This document shows positions 11,063-22,198 of a DNA stretch of 64,000 bases, piece by piece (position 1 is the first letter of the stretch; each line of letters begins with the position of its first letter). The stretch comes from Sweltsa coloradensis. Lineage: Eukaryota; Arthropoda; Insecta; Plecoptera; Chloroperlidae. A model generated the notes under the pieces. The model was not told the DNA's origin and did not search any database. It saw only the letters and a program-made list of their open reading frames with translations. Location of the stretch: the NCBI GenBank assembly GCA_024449915.1, contig JAMZAV010000102.1:248001-312000 (forward strand). The letters are read 5' to 3'. Position numbers and translations under genes: made by a program.

Positions 11063-12000
11063 TTGGATGAGCGTAGCGAGCGAAGCGAAGATTCCATTTC
11101 ACGACACTGGAGAAAAAAATCCGGAATGTTTTTTTTTCTTTCTTTCAGTTTTGGGAAATTTTTGTGTGTCTGTGAACACGATTCCGGATAAACCAATACT
11201 CCGATTGCAATGAATTTATTTGGAGACCTTCGAAATCTCTGAACTTAGAACTGCACCTACGAAAAATTGATCAAAAACATAATTTCTCATGAAAATTGCA
11301 ATTTTACTGATTTTCGTTCATTTTGCTTTTGTTTGTATTTATGCTGTTTTTACCACATTTCCGGCTAAACTAATAGCTACCAATTGCAATGAAATTTTCA
11401 GGAGAACCTTTGAAATTCTAACTTAAACTGCCACTTTTTTGAGCGCAATCAAAAATTATTTCTCATGAAAATCGCAATTTTACGATTTTTTTTCGTTTTT
11501 CTTGTATTTTCTGTTTGTATTTTTGTGTGTTTGTTAACGCGATTCCGGCTAAACCGATACTCCAAATGCGATAAAAGTTTTTGGAGACCTTCGAAATCTC
11601 CTAACTTAGACCTGTCACGTTTTGGGTACAATCGACGAAATATTTCACATGAATATCGTACTTTTACGATTTTTTTCGATTTTTAGTGCGAAATTTTCGT
11701 GACATTTGGGCCGATTCTGACCAGACAGGTACACTACAACGTTCATATTTTACATGGACATTAAGGTAATGGTGATGTATTGCTTTCTGAAAGAAAAATT
11801 TGAAAAGGTTTGCTATAATCCATAGAATAAAGGTTTTAATATGGGTTTTTTGAGGTTTATAATAACAATTAACAAGTATCAATAGAAACTTGACAACAAT
11901 CACCTACAATGCATTCACAAAGCACTTGCAAAGGAAAAGTGGTCCTACGCAAACTAAAAACTTACAAAACGCTATCCATAACGCGGCGGACTTAGCTTTT
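11063..12000 (+). mobile_element. Helentron-like non-autonomous element H1 (family B/A chimera)
   Basis: Starts TTGGATGAGCGTAGCGAGCG as in family B (52414-53413, 56328-56800). Contains three successive copies of a block with 'ATTCCGGATAAACC / TTTGGAGACCTTCGAAATCTC / CTCATGAAAATTGCAATTTT' themes, then switches to family A sequence (GTGACATTTGGGCCGATTCT, ACATGGACATTAAGG). The 3' end is degraded: the inner inverted repeat and hairpin are recognisable (CTATCCATAACGCGGCGGAC) but CTAG is missing, and the next element begins at once. Confidence 0.6.
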
Positions 12001-12746
12001 TGATGGCGTAGTAGCGAAGCGAGCGAGCGAAGATCACTCTACACTGAGAAAAATCGGATTTTTTTTTCTTTTTCTTTTTTGTATTTGTCTGTTTGTTACC
12101 GATTCGCTAAACCGATACTCAATGCAATGAATTTATGGCTTTGAATTTTACAATCACATTTTGAGATCGAATATTTCTATGAATCGCATTTTACGATTTT
12201 CGATTTGGAATTTCTTCGACTTTAACACCTCATTCTTGTCCGATTGTAATGATTTTTTCACAGAATCTTAATTTTATAAATAATTAAGATATTCGTGTGA
12301 AATTTGAACGTAATCAAAAATTATTTTTTATGAAAATCGAAATTTTACGGGTTTTTTCTTTTTTAAAACATATTTTTAACTTTTAACACCTACATGCTTT
12401 ATCCTATTGTAATGATTTTATCACAGAACCTTAATTACATGAATTAATATATTCGATGTTAAATTTGAGCGCAAGCAAATAAATAACTTCTTATGAAAAT
12501 TGCAATTTTACGATTTTTTTCTTTTTAAAAATTACGATTAATTAAAAAAATTAAGTTAATTTGTTATTTAATTTAATTTAATTATAAAAATTCAGTTAAT
12601 TTTTTATTTAATTTAATTTAATTTAAAAAATCTTAGACTAAGTAATAATTTTTTCACAGAACAACAGAAAATCCGCGTAACACATGGCAGCTCAATGCAC
12701 CATATACGCTCATCCACAACGCGGCAGGACTTCAGCGTTTTCCTAG
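12001..12746 (+). mobile_element. Helentron-like non-autonomous element H2 (family B)
   Basis: Begins with a diverged family B start (GATGGCGTAGTAGCGAAGCG) directly after H1, and ends with CGCTCATCCACAACGCGGCA, the AACGC...GCGTT hairpin, and CTAG at 12743-12746 followed by T. The interior repeats a block containing ATCCTATTGTAATGATTTT and TTACGATTTTTT several times and is AT-rich. No open frame. Head-to-tail with H1. Confidence 0.6.
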
Positions 12747-14785
12747 TGTAAGTTTCATTGCAACAAAATCATTATTCGTAATTTTACAATTCTTGTTGGC
12801 TTTAATACTCTGTATACCTAACTTGTGGAATTAATGCAAATCAACGTCAAACAATGGTATGCTTATTTTTGTGTATCTAAATCCAGTTTACGAATAGCAG
12901 GTCAAACATCTCAATGTTTATATTGTTTTTCTTTTTCGTTTGTTTATTAGGATCATAAAATGAAGACTCAATCATCAAAGGCAATACAAATTACAGCTGG
13001 ACGTTATGTATTCAAACGTATTTACCATTTGCGCTGATTTTCTTTCAAGTACCCCAAGGCATCAATGCACGTTACGTTAAGATGGCTAAGCAGATTATCC
13101 TGGCGCAAACCTTATGTTTTAAATGGCATTCTGAATCGTTAAAAACATCTGTCCACGTTTTCTCTGGATATTTCCTCTAAACCAAGCTTAAAAGAAAATA
13201 ACAAAAAGGCATGCCATAATACTTCTTTTTTACTTCTATGGTGATGAGGGAATACTTATATTTCTCTTCGTCAGTAGCAATCTATTTGCAACCTTAAAAT
13301 ACTGTCTGAGTTTTACTAATAGTAATTCAAAGTAGTAGTGAATGAGTAGATAGATATTTACGAATGAAAAATGCTTTTCACGTAATGATCCTTAGATTAC
13401 AACTACTTTTGAGCTGAAGGGAATTTCTTTTGTCTATGATTATACTTCTACCGAGGAGATCTACATAACTTTTATCGGCACAAAGATTATCTCAATGGTG
13501 GAAACGTTGATAAATGGTTATGATTGCGATGAAATGAATACTAGCTTAAATTGCGTAATCATATGAAAAGTATCTAACGAATATATAGCACACAACGAAT
13601 CGATTTGTATATTGTGGTTAATGTTCAAATCTAAAAAAAAGGTTTAATATTTTACTGAAAATTATGGTTAATTGTCATTTACACTTTTATAAAAATAGGT
13701 TTATCAGTGTTTGTCTATATTGGTTACTATAGACATTTTCTTCTTCGCAGAAATTAAATTTTAAGTAACCTTAAATGACAGAAAAAGTAAAAACTTTGTA
13801 TCAGGATAAACGGTAACTTCGTTATGAGTGGTGGATTATAGTGATGAGTCGATAGAAACTAATCAATTAATTTCACAAAATACGAAAATAAATATAGACA
13901 TGTTTAGATGAGAACATTATAAATATAAATTAAAAACGGTTGTATTAATTTGTATTTACTTCTTTTTTATTCTTTTATTTGATTTTTTATTAGTTTATCT
14001 TTCATTACTTGTTTATCTTCAATAACTTATCCTGTCTGATGAGGAATAGTAATACCTCGAGGAAAGATTTCATATAAGAATAAAATATAAAATGGCAAGT
14101 AATATTTCAGTGTCGCTATTAATTCGTCTCCCTTGAGACATCGTTGCGTATAATTGAGAATTAAGATTGGGTATAACTCTGCCTCTACATTTGCTTCAGG
14201 ACTGCGATGACTAGAAAGAATGTACTCAACATTTTATGCATGTTGTTATTTAGTTTTTATATTGGGAAAAGCTACCACTTCTAGACATATTACTAGGTCG
14301 ACCATTGTTGTGCATGCACTTTTCCTCTTTCCAAATTGTCGTCTCGCATTTTAAAAGCGTAACCAAATTGTTTTACTATAAATAACTATTCTAAAGTTTA
14401 TAATCAGTTGTATAACTTCTAAGAATTCTAACATTTATATGCTTATATTAGGATTATTCTGTGTCAATAAGTTATTTGCAACAATTATTTGTTTGTTTTT
14501 ATGTTTGTTAGCTTTTTCTTGCGAATAACGGTCAATGTACAAGTAAAATAAAATAACTTATCAAATCTAAAACTAAGTCTATCTCGTACTCGGTACTTAT
14601 ACACACATTTTTCTACACAATATATAAATTATGATGATTAGATAAATATTTCGCACACAATGATAAATAAAAACGCAGCAATAAAGAAGCAGAATAAAAC
14701 CAAATACAATGTATACAATATGATTGTAGTGAACATCACAAAATGAGTATTTTGAAGGACATTTTCTAAGTATATACATACATAA
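12747..14785. other. AT-rich unassigned stretch
   Basis: No exon or RNA supported. A hammerhead/Penelope-like word, CTGATGAGG...CCTCGAGGAAAG, lies at 14036-14066. Otherwise nothing recognised. The tiny minus-strand frames at 14597-14820 are AT-rich and overlap the start of the next element. Confidence 0.45.
14036..14066 (+). ncRNA. Hammerhead-core-like motif (weak)
   Basis: CTGATGAGG is followed after ten bases by CCTC, which could pair with GAGG as a stem II, and then GAGGAAAG. A functional hammerhead needs GAAA directly after stem II. Here three extra bases intervene and no clear stems I and III were found, so at best this is a decayed ribozyme from a retroelement. Confidence 0.15.
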
Positions 14786-14848
14786 TTAAACGAGGGAGCG
14801 GAGCGACTGAGTGTCTCCATTCAACTCAAACGGCTCTCATTCTGTGAT

Positions 14849-14849
<1 letters not shown>

Positions 14850-14932
<83 letters not shown>
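14850..14932 (+). repeat. (CTGT)n microsatellite inside H3
   Basis: About 83 bases, some 21 uninterrupted CTGT units. The orthologous position in the sister element H4 (about 15795-15811) holds only a few, so the expansion happened after the copies separated, or H4 contracted. Confidence 0.95.
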
Positions 14933-14933
<1 letters not shown>

Positions 14934-15123
14934 ACGTCGAAAATCAGTTGAACCGCTGAACAGATTGCGCTGAAATTTTAAATAGACATTCAGTACAAGT
15001 TTACTGAGAACTGTTAACAAAATCAGCTATATCCATTGCGATTTAATCCCACAAAAAATAAAAATGTGATTTTTTAATATCGATAGCATTTGTTTAGTAG
15101 CAGCTTGCGGAACGAAATCTACG

Positions 15124-15190
15124 TGGCAGGCATGACCTAGTGGTAAGCATTTAGCCTACCGCACGAAGGGTTGGAGTTCGATACCCGTCA
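15124..15190 (+). ncRNA. tRNA-like pol III unit inside H3
   Basis: Reads like a tRNA: box A region TGACCTAGTGGTAAGC, an anticodon-arm region TAGCCTACCGCAC, and box B GAGTTCGATACCC. It resembles tRNA-Gly/Ala-type heads of SINEs but has no good acceptor pairing, so a working tRNA gene is unlikely. The same unit with several substitutions lies at the same place in H4, so it travels with the element. Confidence 0.5.
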
Positions 15191-15346
15191 GTTAGAAATT
15201 TTTATATTTTTTCACCTTCATATTATTTTTGAGGGGTGTTAAAAGGGAAGTAAAAATTAGGTGATTTTGTTTTATCTTGGAAATTTGTTAATGTTTCACG
15301 CTAATACGTTTTGAACACGATTCGCATTTTTAATGTTCAATTTAAA

Positions 15347-15519
15347 CTAGGGAAACGCCAAAGTTGCTAACGAGTGAGTGAGCCAAGTGTTGAGTACCCG
15401 GGAAAATCCCCTTTCCTCCCATATATCTAAGGCTGGATCTAGCCCAGTATGGGGAATGATACCGGGTACTATACACATGGCTCACTCACGTTTAACAACG
15501 ACTTTGGCGTTTCCCTTGT
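15347..15519. mobile_element. Palindromic element made of two inverted family C 3' ends
   Basis: Left arm (15347-15402) starts CTAGGGAAACGCCAAAGT and passes through CGAGTGAGTGAGCC to TACCCGG. The right arm (15460-15519), inverted, gives the same order (GGGAAACGCCAAAGTCG, GTGAGTGAGCC, TACCCGGT). The outer ends are therefore the family C 3' terminus (GGCGTTTCCCTAG) facing outwards on both sides, one with CTAG and one with CTTG. The 57-base middle is unrelated to H3/H4. Confidence 0.6.
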
Positions 15520-15529
15520 AAAATCAAGG

Positions 15530-15653
15530 ACCCGGCACCTCCACCAACAATGCTATTCTTATGGAGCTAAAACTTTTCTCGCTCTACCCGGCACCTCCAC
15601 CAACAATGCTATTCTTATGGAGTTAAAAATATTTTAGATCTACCCGGCACCTC
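15530..15653 (+). repeat. 56-bp tandem repeat starting with tRNA-Ala 3'-CCA motif
   Basis: Two full copies (15530-15585, 15586-15641) and a partial third begin with ACCCGGCACCTCCACCA and continue AACAATGCTATTCTTATGGA. The copies differ at few positions in the first 40 bases. The leading 17-mer matches the CCA-bearing 3' end of tRNA-Ala. An open frame at 15449-15637 crosses this by chance. Confidence 0.7.
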
Positions 15654-15728
15654 TTGCCAATCACATATAACATTGTTATTCGAATCATTTGTTAATTACA
15701 TAATATGGTGAATTTTACTTCATTATGA

Positions 15729-16255
15729 TTAAACGAGGGAGCGGAGCGACTGAGTGTCTCCATTCAACTCAAACGGCCCTCATTCTGTGATTCTGTGTGT
15801 CTGTCTGTCTGTACGTCGAAAATCAGCCGAACCGCTGAACAGATTGCGCTGAAATATTAAACAGACATCCGGTACGAGTATACTGAGAACTGTTAACAAA
15901 ATCAGCTAGATCCATTGGCGATTTAATCCTGCAATAAATAAAAATGTGATTTTTTAAAATATCGATAGCATTTGTTTAGCAGCAGCTAGCGGGACGAGAT
16001 TTACCTGGCTGGCATGGCTTAGTGGTAAGCATTTAGCCTACCGCACGGAGGGTTGGGGTTCGATGCCCATTAGGTAGAACTTTTTTATATTTTTATACCC
16101 ACATATTATTTTTGAAGGGTGTTAAAAGGGAAATAAAACTTAGGTGATTTTGTTTTATCTTGGAAATTTGTTAATGTTTCACGCTAATACGTTTCGAACA
16201 CGATTATACGTGGCGCTCACTCACTCGTTTAACAACGACTTTGGCGTTTCCCTAG
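15729..16255 (+). mobile_element. Helentron-like element H4 (family C, intact ends)
   Basis: Starts TTAAACGAGGGAGCGGAGCG. Near the 3' end it has CACTCACTCGTTTAA, an inverted copy of the start (TTAAACGAG...GAGTG). It then carries AACGACTTTGGCGTT as a short hairpin and ends CCCTAG at 16255 with T following. This is the asymmetric-terminal-repeat plan of Helitron2/Helentron elements. 527 bp, no coding capacity. No target duplication is apparent. Confidence 0.7.
16010..16076 (+). ncRNA. tRNA-like pol III unit inside H4
   Basis: TGGCTTAGTGGTAAGC (box A region) and GGGGTTCGATGCCC (box B). Same position in family C as 15124-15190. The H4 copy has the better box B. Its acceptor ends do not pair well, so it is more likely a captured promoter-like segment than a tRNA gene. 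Confidence 0.5.
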
Positions 16256-16411
16256 TATAATTGTGTACTAGCAGGTTTGAATTATAAATTATGTTGAATG
16301 GCAAAGAAAACATTAGAGCCCATCTGCTCTCGGTCCAACAGTTTGCTTCAACAACAGTTTACTTAGCTGCTGGCTAATATATTGTTTGCACGTACCGACA
16401 GTAAATCCGCA

Positions 16412-17011
<600 letters not shown>

Positions 17012-17509
17012 GGTTGTTGTGTATTTGTTACATAAGTGTTTCATAATTTAATGTACATGAAATAGCACTCTAATTTTTCACTGTTCTATATCTACTGTAT
17101 TATCTGCAAACTGTTGCTTCACAAAAATGTTTTTGGCTAGTATAAGTATTTAATTTGCACATTAAATTACTTGTTTTTATCTACTATTTAAATCTTTTAT
17201 TTTAGTGTTATATATTTTTATTTTTATTTTATTTTTTATTACACGCTGAGTCATTCACTGCTTACTGATACTTACTGTTACTTCACTAATTATTGTATTG
17301 CTATCTAGAATTTTGAAATATTGAATAAGTTAAAAATCATTATTTCACATACATGTATTTCTTTAATGTAACATGTTCCACAGTTAAGCTGTCCTGTGCA
17401 GCTTGTGGATGGCCGAACTTGTTTGATAAAAAAATGTTTAAGAGATATGTATTTCAATAAAAAAAAATATATTATTATTATTACTATTATTATTATTATT
17501 ATTATTAAG
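17012..17509 (+). mobile_element. LINE 3' UTR and (ATT)n tail
   Basis: Follows the LINE coding remnant and ends with AATAAAAAAAAATAT and an imperfect ATT array (about 17473-17509). A microsatellite tail instead of poly(A) is normal for several LINE clades. Together with the array at 16414-16529, the fragment is bracketed by the same triplet. Confidence 0.6.
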
Positions 17510-18673
17510 CTTAGCTTATACGAGAGAGTTTCGTTTATTTTGAATGAAGAATATCGATTCACATGGCCACATGACTACTGTACATAACATTGTTATTAAA
17601 ATCGTTATAATGAATATAATTAAATGTATTTTTCGTGCAGTGTATAATACAAATATATTAAATTGCAATTGTTGGATAAATATATATATATATATATATG
17701 ATTTAAGATACGATTATTAATATACATGTGTCTGTATTAAATGTTTGTTCGATACTAATTATACGACGTATAAAGTCATATTCTAGTGTTGTATTGAACA
17801 GTTTGCTTCAAAATAGAAATTTTATTTCGTGCGATTTCAAATTAAGATTTTTTTACAAAGATGGCCAATGAATTATTTGATGAACTTCACTTTACTTAAT
17901 ATATATCGTCATTCATTCAAATTCTGTCAACTAGAAAGTTTTGGCTTCGATTTAGGGTGGACTTAGACTCACGGAATAAAAATTGTTTATTGACGACATA
18001 CCAGATTTTTTTATCTTTACTTTCCTTGTTTACTTTAACCTTTGGAACAGAACACCAGTCAGTCATAAAGTGAGCAGATATCAGTTCCTACTTTCTTTCT
18101 TCTGCAGTGGTGTGAACTAGACTAATACTCTCTTTCTCTCACATTGTTTTATTATTGCCAATAACAGCACACGCATTTAAATTGTCGCTACAGTAATGAT
18201 TAATAAAACTGCTAAGACATGCTAGGTACACATTTTATATTCCTGTTGTATTAAACTCGTGCTAGTTCTGGTATATATCACCAGTCTCAAACTAAATTGC
18301 CTTAGGAAATATACGACAAAGTCACATACTATCAAATTCCCTCTTAAGTTGGATTGGTGAACATGGGAGGAAGATTTTCTCCTCTTGGATCATTCTGATT
18401 TTATGACCGCTGTGTCTGCTGGGAAAGAACGTCCTGCTTAAAAATAAAAGCCAACTCACATGCTTGCTAGCATAGGCATAGTCCGTGCACCGCATACTCT
18501 AATTCACACTCCTCTTCACAATTTTATTCATGATCGCATTATTAATACATGTATCGCCCTGACCCATGGCGAAACTTAAGGACTCTATTTGTTGAGTCTG
18601 ATACATATTGAATCACCTTAGATTTCGACTTGTAAATAATTGTTATACTTGTTTAAAATGGGTTTTCACCCTC
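17510..18673. other. AT-rich unassigned stretch
   Basis: Holds a TA dinucleotide run at 17680-17699. No exon, RNA or transposon end recognised. Confidence 0.5.
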
Positions 18674-18984
18674 TAAACTCAAAAAGTATATTTCATTCAA
18701 GCTAACTAGTAATGAAGTTAAAAATGATCAGATAAATTATTATATCCACCATAACCCGATTTTTTTTTCAAACTTAGTATTTTTCGAGCAAGGTCCAATC
18801 GGCAAAAATGTCCCATAAAGGGGTATTTAACCGCTAAACTCAAAAAATATATTTCATTCAGGCTAACTAGTAATAAATTAAGCAATTAACAGAAAAATTA
18901 TTGGGGCCACATTGACCTCCCAAAAAATTGTCAAACATGACATTTTTCGAGCTAGGTCCCATCGGCAAAAATCTCCCATAATAA
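18674..18984. repeat. Two diverged tandem copies of a 161-bp unit
   Basis: TAAACTCAAAAAGTATATTTC at 18674 recurs as TAAACTCAAAAAATATATTTC at 18835. Both copies continue with GCTAACTAGTAAT, later TTTTTCGAGC..GGTCC and ATCGGCAAAAAT.TCCCATAA. The middles differ more. The open frame on the minus strand at 18878-19168 is a by-product. Confidence 0.7.
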
Positions 18985-19950
18985 ATAACATGGGGGCGAT
19001 TTTTATGCCCCGTGACCTGGGAGGATTTTGATCCAAAAAAATATTGGCCATTATTGACGTACTCGACAGCCTTTTATGTAAATTCTCTATATTTTGTTTT
19101 GTAATTTGGGCAAGTAGTTCGGTCAAAATATGCTGATTACCAAGATGGGGTGTGATTTTGGAATGCATATTTTTGCGTGTTTGAGGGTATATTTGGGCAC
19201 AGTTTCAAGAAACGATGTTATAAAGGGGCATTTTAGATTGGTACTATGCTCTAGTATCTATGTGGACCAAAAAAGAAGCACGTTAAAGCCGATTTAGGAA
19301 ATTTTCCAAAACACCAATTTTCGACAATTTCCGGATCAAAAAAACTAAAAAAATCGTGTTAAATCACAGTTACAAGATATAATTTTTTAAACGGTCATTT
19401 AAGTGTAGTATTGTGCTATAGATCACGTGGTAAAAAATAATTTTGGGGTTTTTAGCCCCTATAAGAAATATCAAATATCAAATGGATGATCTTTATGCCC
19501 CGTTACCTCGAAGGATTTTGATCCAAAATGTATTGGCCATTATTGACGTATCCTGCAGTCTTTTTTGTAAATCATATATATTTTGTATTCAATTTGGGCA
19601 AGTGGTTCGGTCAAAATATACTGATTCCAAGAAATGATGTGATTTTGGAAGGTATATTTTTGCGTGTTTCAGTGTATTTCTGTGCACCGTTTGAAGACAC
19701 GATGTTATAAAGGGCCATTTTAGATTGGTACAATGCTCTAGTATCTTTGTAGAACAAAAAAGAAGCAGGTTAAACCCGAGTTTAGAAATTACCCAATACG
19801 CAAATTTTCGCAAATTACTGGATCAAAAAAGTTGAAAAATACGTGTAAAATCACAGTAACACGATGAATATTTTTAAACTGTAATTTTTGTTTGTGTGAT
19901 TCTATGGATTGGGTAGTAAAAAATATTTTTTGGGGTAAAAGCTCCATTAA
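18985..19950. repeat. Two tandem copies of a roughly 490-bp unit
   Basis: Blocks such as TTTATGCCCCGT.ACCT..GAG, AGGATTTTGATCCAAAA, TATTGGCCATTATTGACGTA, CGATGTTATAAAGGG and TTTAGATTGGTAC repeat in the same order at an offset of 490 bases (for instance 19001 and 19491). The copies end with TTTTGGGGTT and TTTTTGGGGTA. No tRNA promoter or transposon ends are seen, and the small open frames inside are not conserved between copies. Confidence 0.75.
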
Positions 19951-20202
19951 AATTAAATGCAAATAATTAAAAGCACTCATGTCAACAATGGTTTAAACAG
20001 AAATCAACGAAGGCTTCCTTTTTACCAAGATACATTTTTGCACCGTTATACATTCTATACAACGCATGTTCTGATTGTATAATAGAATTTGTTTAAAAAT
20101 GGTTTATTATCTGACGCGTTTGTTTATAGTTAATGCAATTGTCCTATTTGCCGAAGTTGAGAAGTTATGGGTAATAGTGAGGAACAATAACAACAACCAT
20201 GT
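19951..20202. other. Short unassigned stretch
   Basis: Nothing recognised. Confidence 0.4.
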
Positions 20203-20290
20203 ATTTTAGGGTTTCAAACCCACGTCCCCTGAAGTCAAACGGTCGGAACTAGCGTCCCATCAGTACGGGTTACGTCGGTCATTACGCCGC
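20203..20290 (-). repeat. tRNA-like SINE head
   Basis: Minus strand shows a box-A-like TGACCGACGTAACCC and box B GGGTTTGAAACCC about 50 bases apart, the spacing of a tRNA. Arms do not fold into a convincing cloverleaf. Likely a diverged tRNA-derived SINE extending towards lower coordinates, whose body was not recognised. Confidence 0.4.
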
Positions 20291-21364
20291 TTATAATATC
20301 TCTGCTTCAAAACAGCCAGATGCAACATAACAATTAAGAGCAAAATTAAATATTTTTTGTCATTCAACACATTCTTAATTTTTTTTAAATCCAAAGCGAT
20401 ATTGATATGTTTATAGTTAAACGAATGAATAAGTGCTAAAATGTGATAGCTACATTAAGTTAGCATGCACATGTGTAACGTCTTGTATGTGTGGTTGCCT
20501 TGTCACACCGGAATATTGTTAGTCCTCACTAAAGATGTTTTATGAAACCGGGTATTTGCAATGAGCATGACATTGTACGCTGCAAACAATAGTTTTCCAT
20601 ACAAGCTTTGTGTACCGTTCACGTACAAGAAGGGAAAAGCCACGACAACCAAATCTTAATTTTCATATTCATTAGAAAATTAGTGTCTTACATTGAAAAA
20701 CTTTCGTCCGAAGCCAAGTTGTGCCTGGTTTTAAAGATATTCATTTCACAGTACACATATCAATTTGAATTAGTATCTCTGAATTTATTAAGGTAGACAT
20801 TGGATCTCAGTAATGTGCCATATGGATTTAAGTTGAATAAACGTAAAATCTATTAAATACATATATTTGAGTCAGATTAAATTATTTTTTATTATCACAC
20901 AATACTAAAGAATTTTTAAGAAATATGACATTTATTCGCTCATTTCCCTTTCGTATATAATAATAATATCTCTTTTGTAGTTTATTTTTTCTAGTCTGTG
21001 TTTTGCTCAACGTTTTTCTCTCACGTAAATTAGTTGGCCGTTTTTCTTCTGAATCAATCTGAAAAAAAAATCCCAAGGGGAGAAGAAAATCACCATAATA
21101 ATTGCCCAACCCGATAAACCACGCACATGTGCGCACACTGTGAAACAAGATAAAAGCAGACACAAAACACAGCTAACATTCAGAGCTAACCACTGAAATG
21201 ACCAAATAACCAGGTCTGCTATGTAAGCAAAGCATTTGCAAAGGACATCGTGGTTTGTGTGCCTACGTTAAGCTATGTGGCGAGTTAAAGAAGTGAGAGG
21301 TTTAAGATAAGCTAGATGTAGAAACTGACACGGATGAGAAGTCGGCAAGGCTAGAATGAACGAA
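20291..21364. other. Unassigned stretch
   Basis: AT-rich. Open frames at 20608-20796 (+) and 20882-21163 (-) show no features. No other elements recognised. Confidence 0.45.
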
Positions 21365-21379
21365 CCTGGCACCTCCACC
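21365..21379 (+). repeat. tRNA-Ala 3'-end motif (one mismatch)
   Basis: CCTGGCACCTCCACC preceded by CGAA, 42 bases before element H5. It matches the dispersed CCGGCACCTCCACCA word except for one base and the lost last A. Confidence 0.4.
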
Positions 21380-21420
21380 TAATTCAGAAAATGATTTATT
21401 AATTAAAATTCCCTATCTTA

Positions 21421-22198
21421 TTGGATGAGCGAAGCGAAGACTTCAATTTCACTGACCCCCAAAAAATTTAGCTCAGGTGTTTTTTTTTGTTTTTTTGTTT
21501 TTTGTTTTTTGTTTGTTCGTTTTTCTGTCTGTTTGTTAACTCTCTACCAGGCAAACGGCATATCCGATCTTGATGAAAATTTGACAGGACTTTCGAAATC
21601 TCTGAACTTAGAGGTGTATTGTTTTTGTGTACAATCGAAGAAATATTTCTCATGAATATCGTACTTTTACGATTTTTTTCGATTTTTAGTGCGATATTTT
21701 CGTGACATTTGGGCCAATTCTGACCAAACGGGTGGGGCTTCAACGTTCATATTATACATGGACATTAAGGTTATGGTGATGTAGTACCTTTTGAAAGAAA
21801 AAGTTGAAAAAGTTTGCCATAATTTATAGAAATAAAGCTTTTAACTTGAGTTTTTTTATTTTTTGTGCGATATTTTCGTACCATTTGGGCCAATTCTGAC
21901 CAAACGGGTGGGGCTACAACGTTCATATTCTACATGGACATTAAGGTTATGATGATGTAGTACCTTTTTAAAGAAAAAGTTGAAAAAGTTAGCCAGAGTC
22001 CATAGAAATAAAGCTTTTTATATAAGTTTTTGACGGTAAATAAAACCAATTGACAGGTCACAAAAGAAACTTGACAACCATCACCTACAATGCGTAGGCA
22101 GCAAAACAAAGCACTTGCAAAAGTAAAGATATCTCTCGCAAACTAAAATTTTTAAAAAGCTCATCCATAAACGCGGCGGGACTTTATCGTTTTCCTAG
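21421..22198 (+). mobile_element. Helentron-like element H5 (family A, intact ends)
   Basis: Starts TTGGATGAGCGAAGCGAAGA and ends with the inner inverted repeat AGCTCATCC, then AACGCGGCGGGACTTTATCG, then CTAG at 22195-22198, with T following. The interior has a T-rich tract with CTGTCTG, the block CTGAACTTAGAGGTGTATTG, a palindromic ATATCGTACTTTTACGAT, and the block GGGCCAATTCTGACCAAACG which occurs twice (about 21711 and 21887). The open frames at 21425-21655 and 21468-21743 come from this repeat and occur in other copies, but without conservation of a protein. Confidence 0.75.

Larger units (their letters stand above)
14786..15325 (+). mobile_element. Helentron-like element H3 (family C, 3' truncated)
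   Basis: Starts TTAAACGAGGGAGCGGAGCG and is collinear with H4 (15729-16255) up to TTTTGAACACGATT near 15323. It then leaves the family consensus, so its own 3' end is lost. It carries a greatly expanded CTGT microsatellite (14850-14932) where H4 has only about three units, and an internal tRNA-like unit. The open frame called at 14826-15020 (-) is just the translated microsatellite. Confidence 0.65.
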
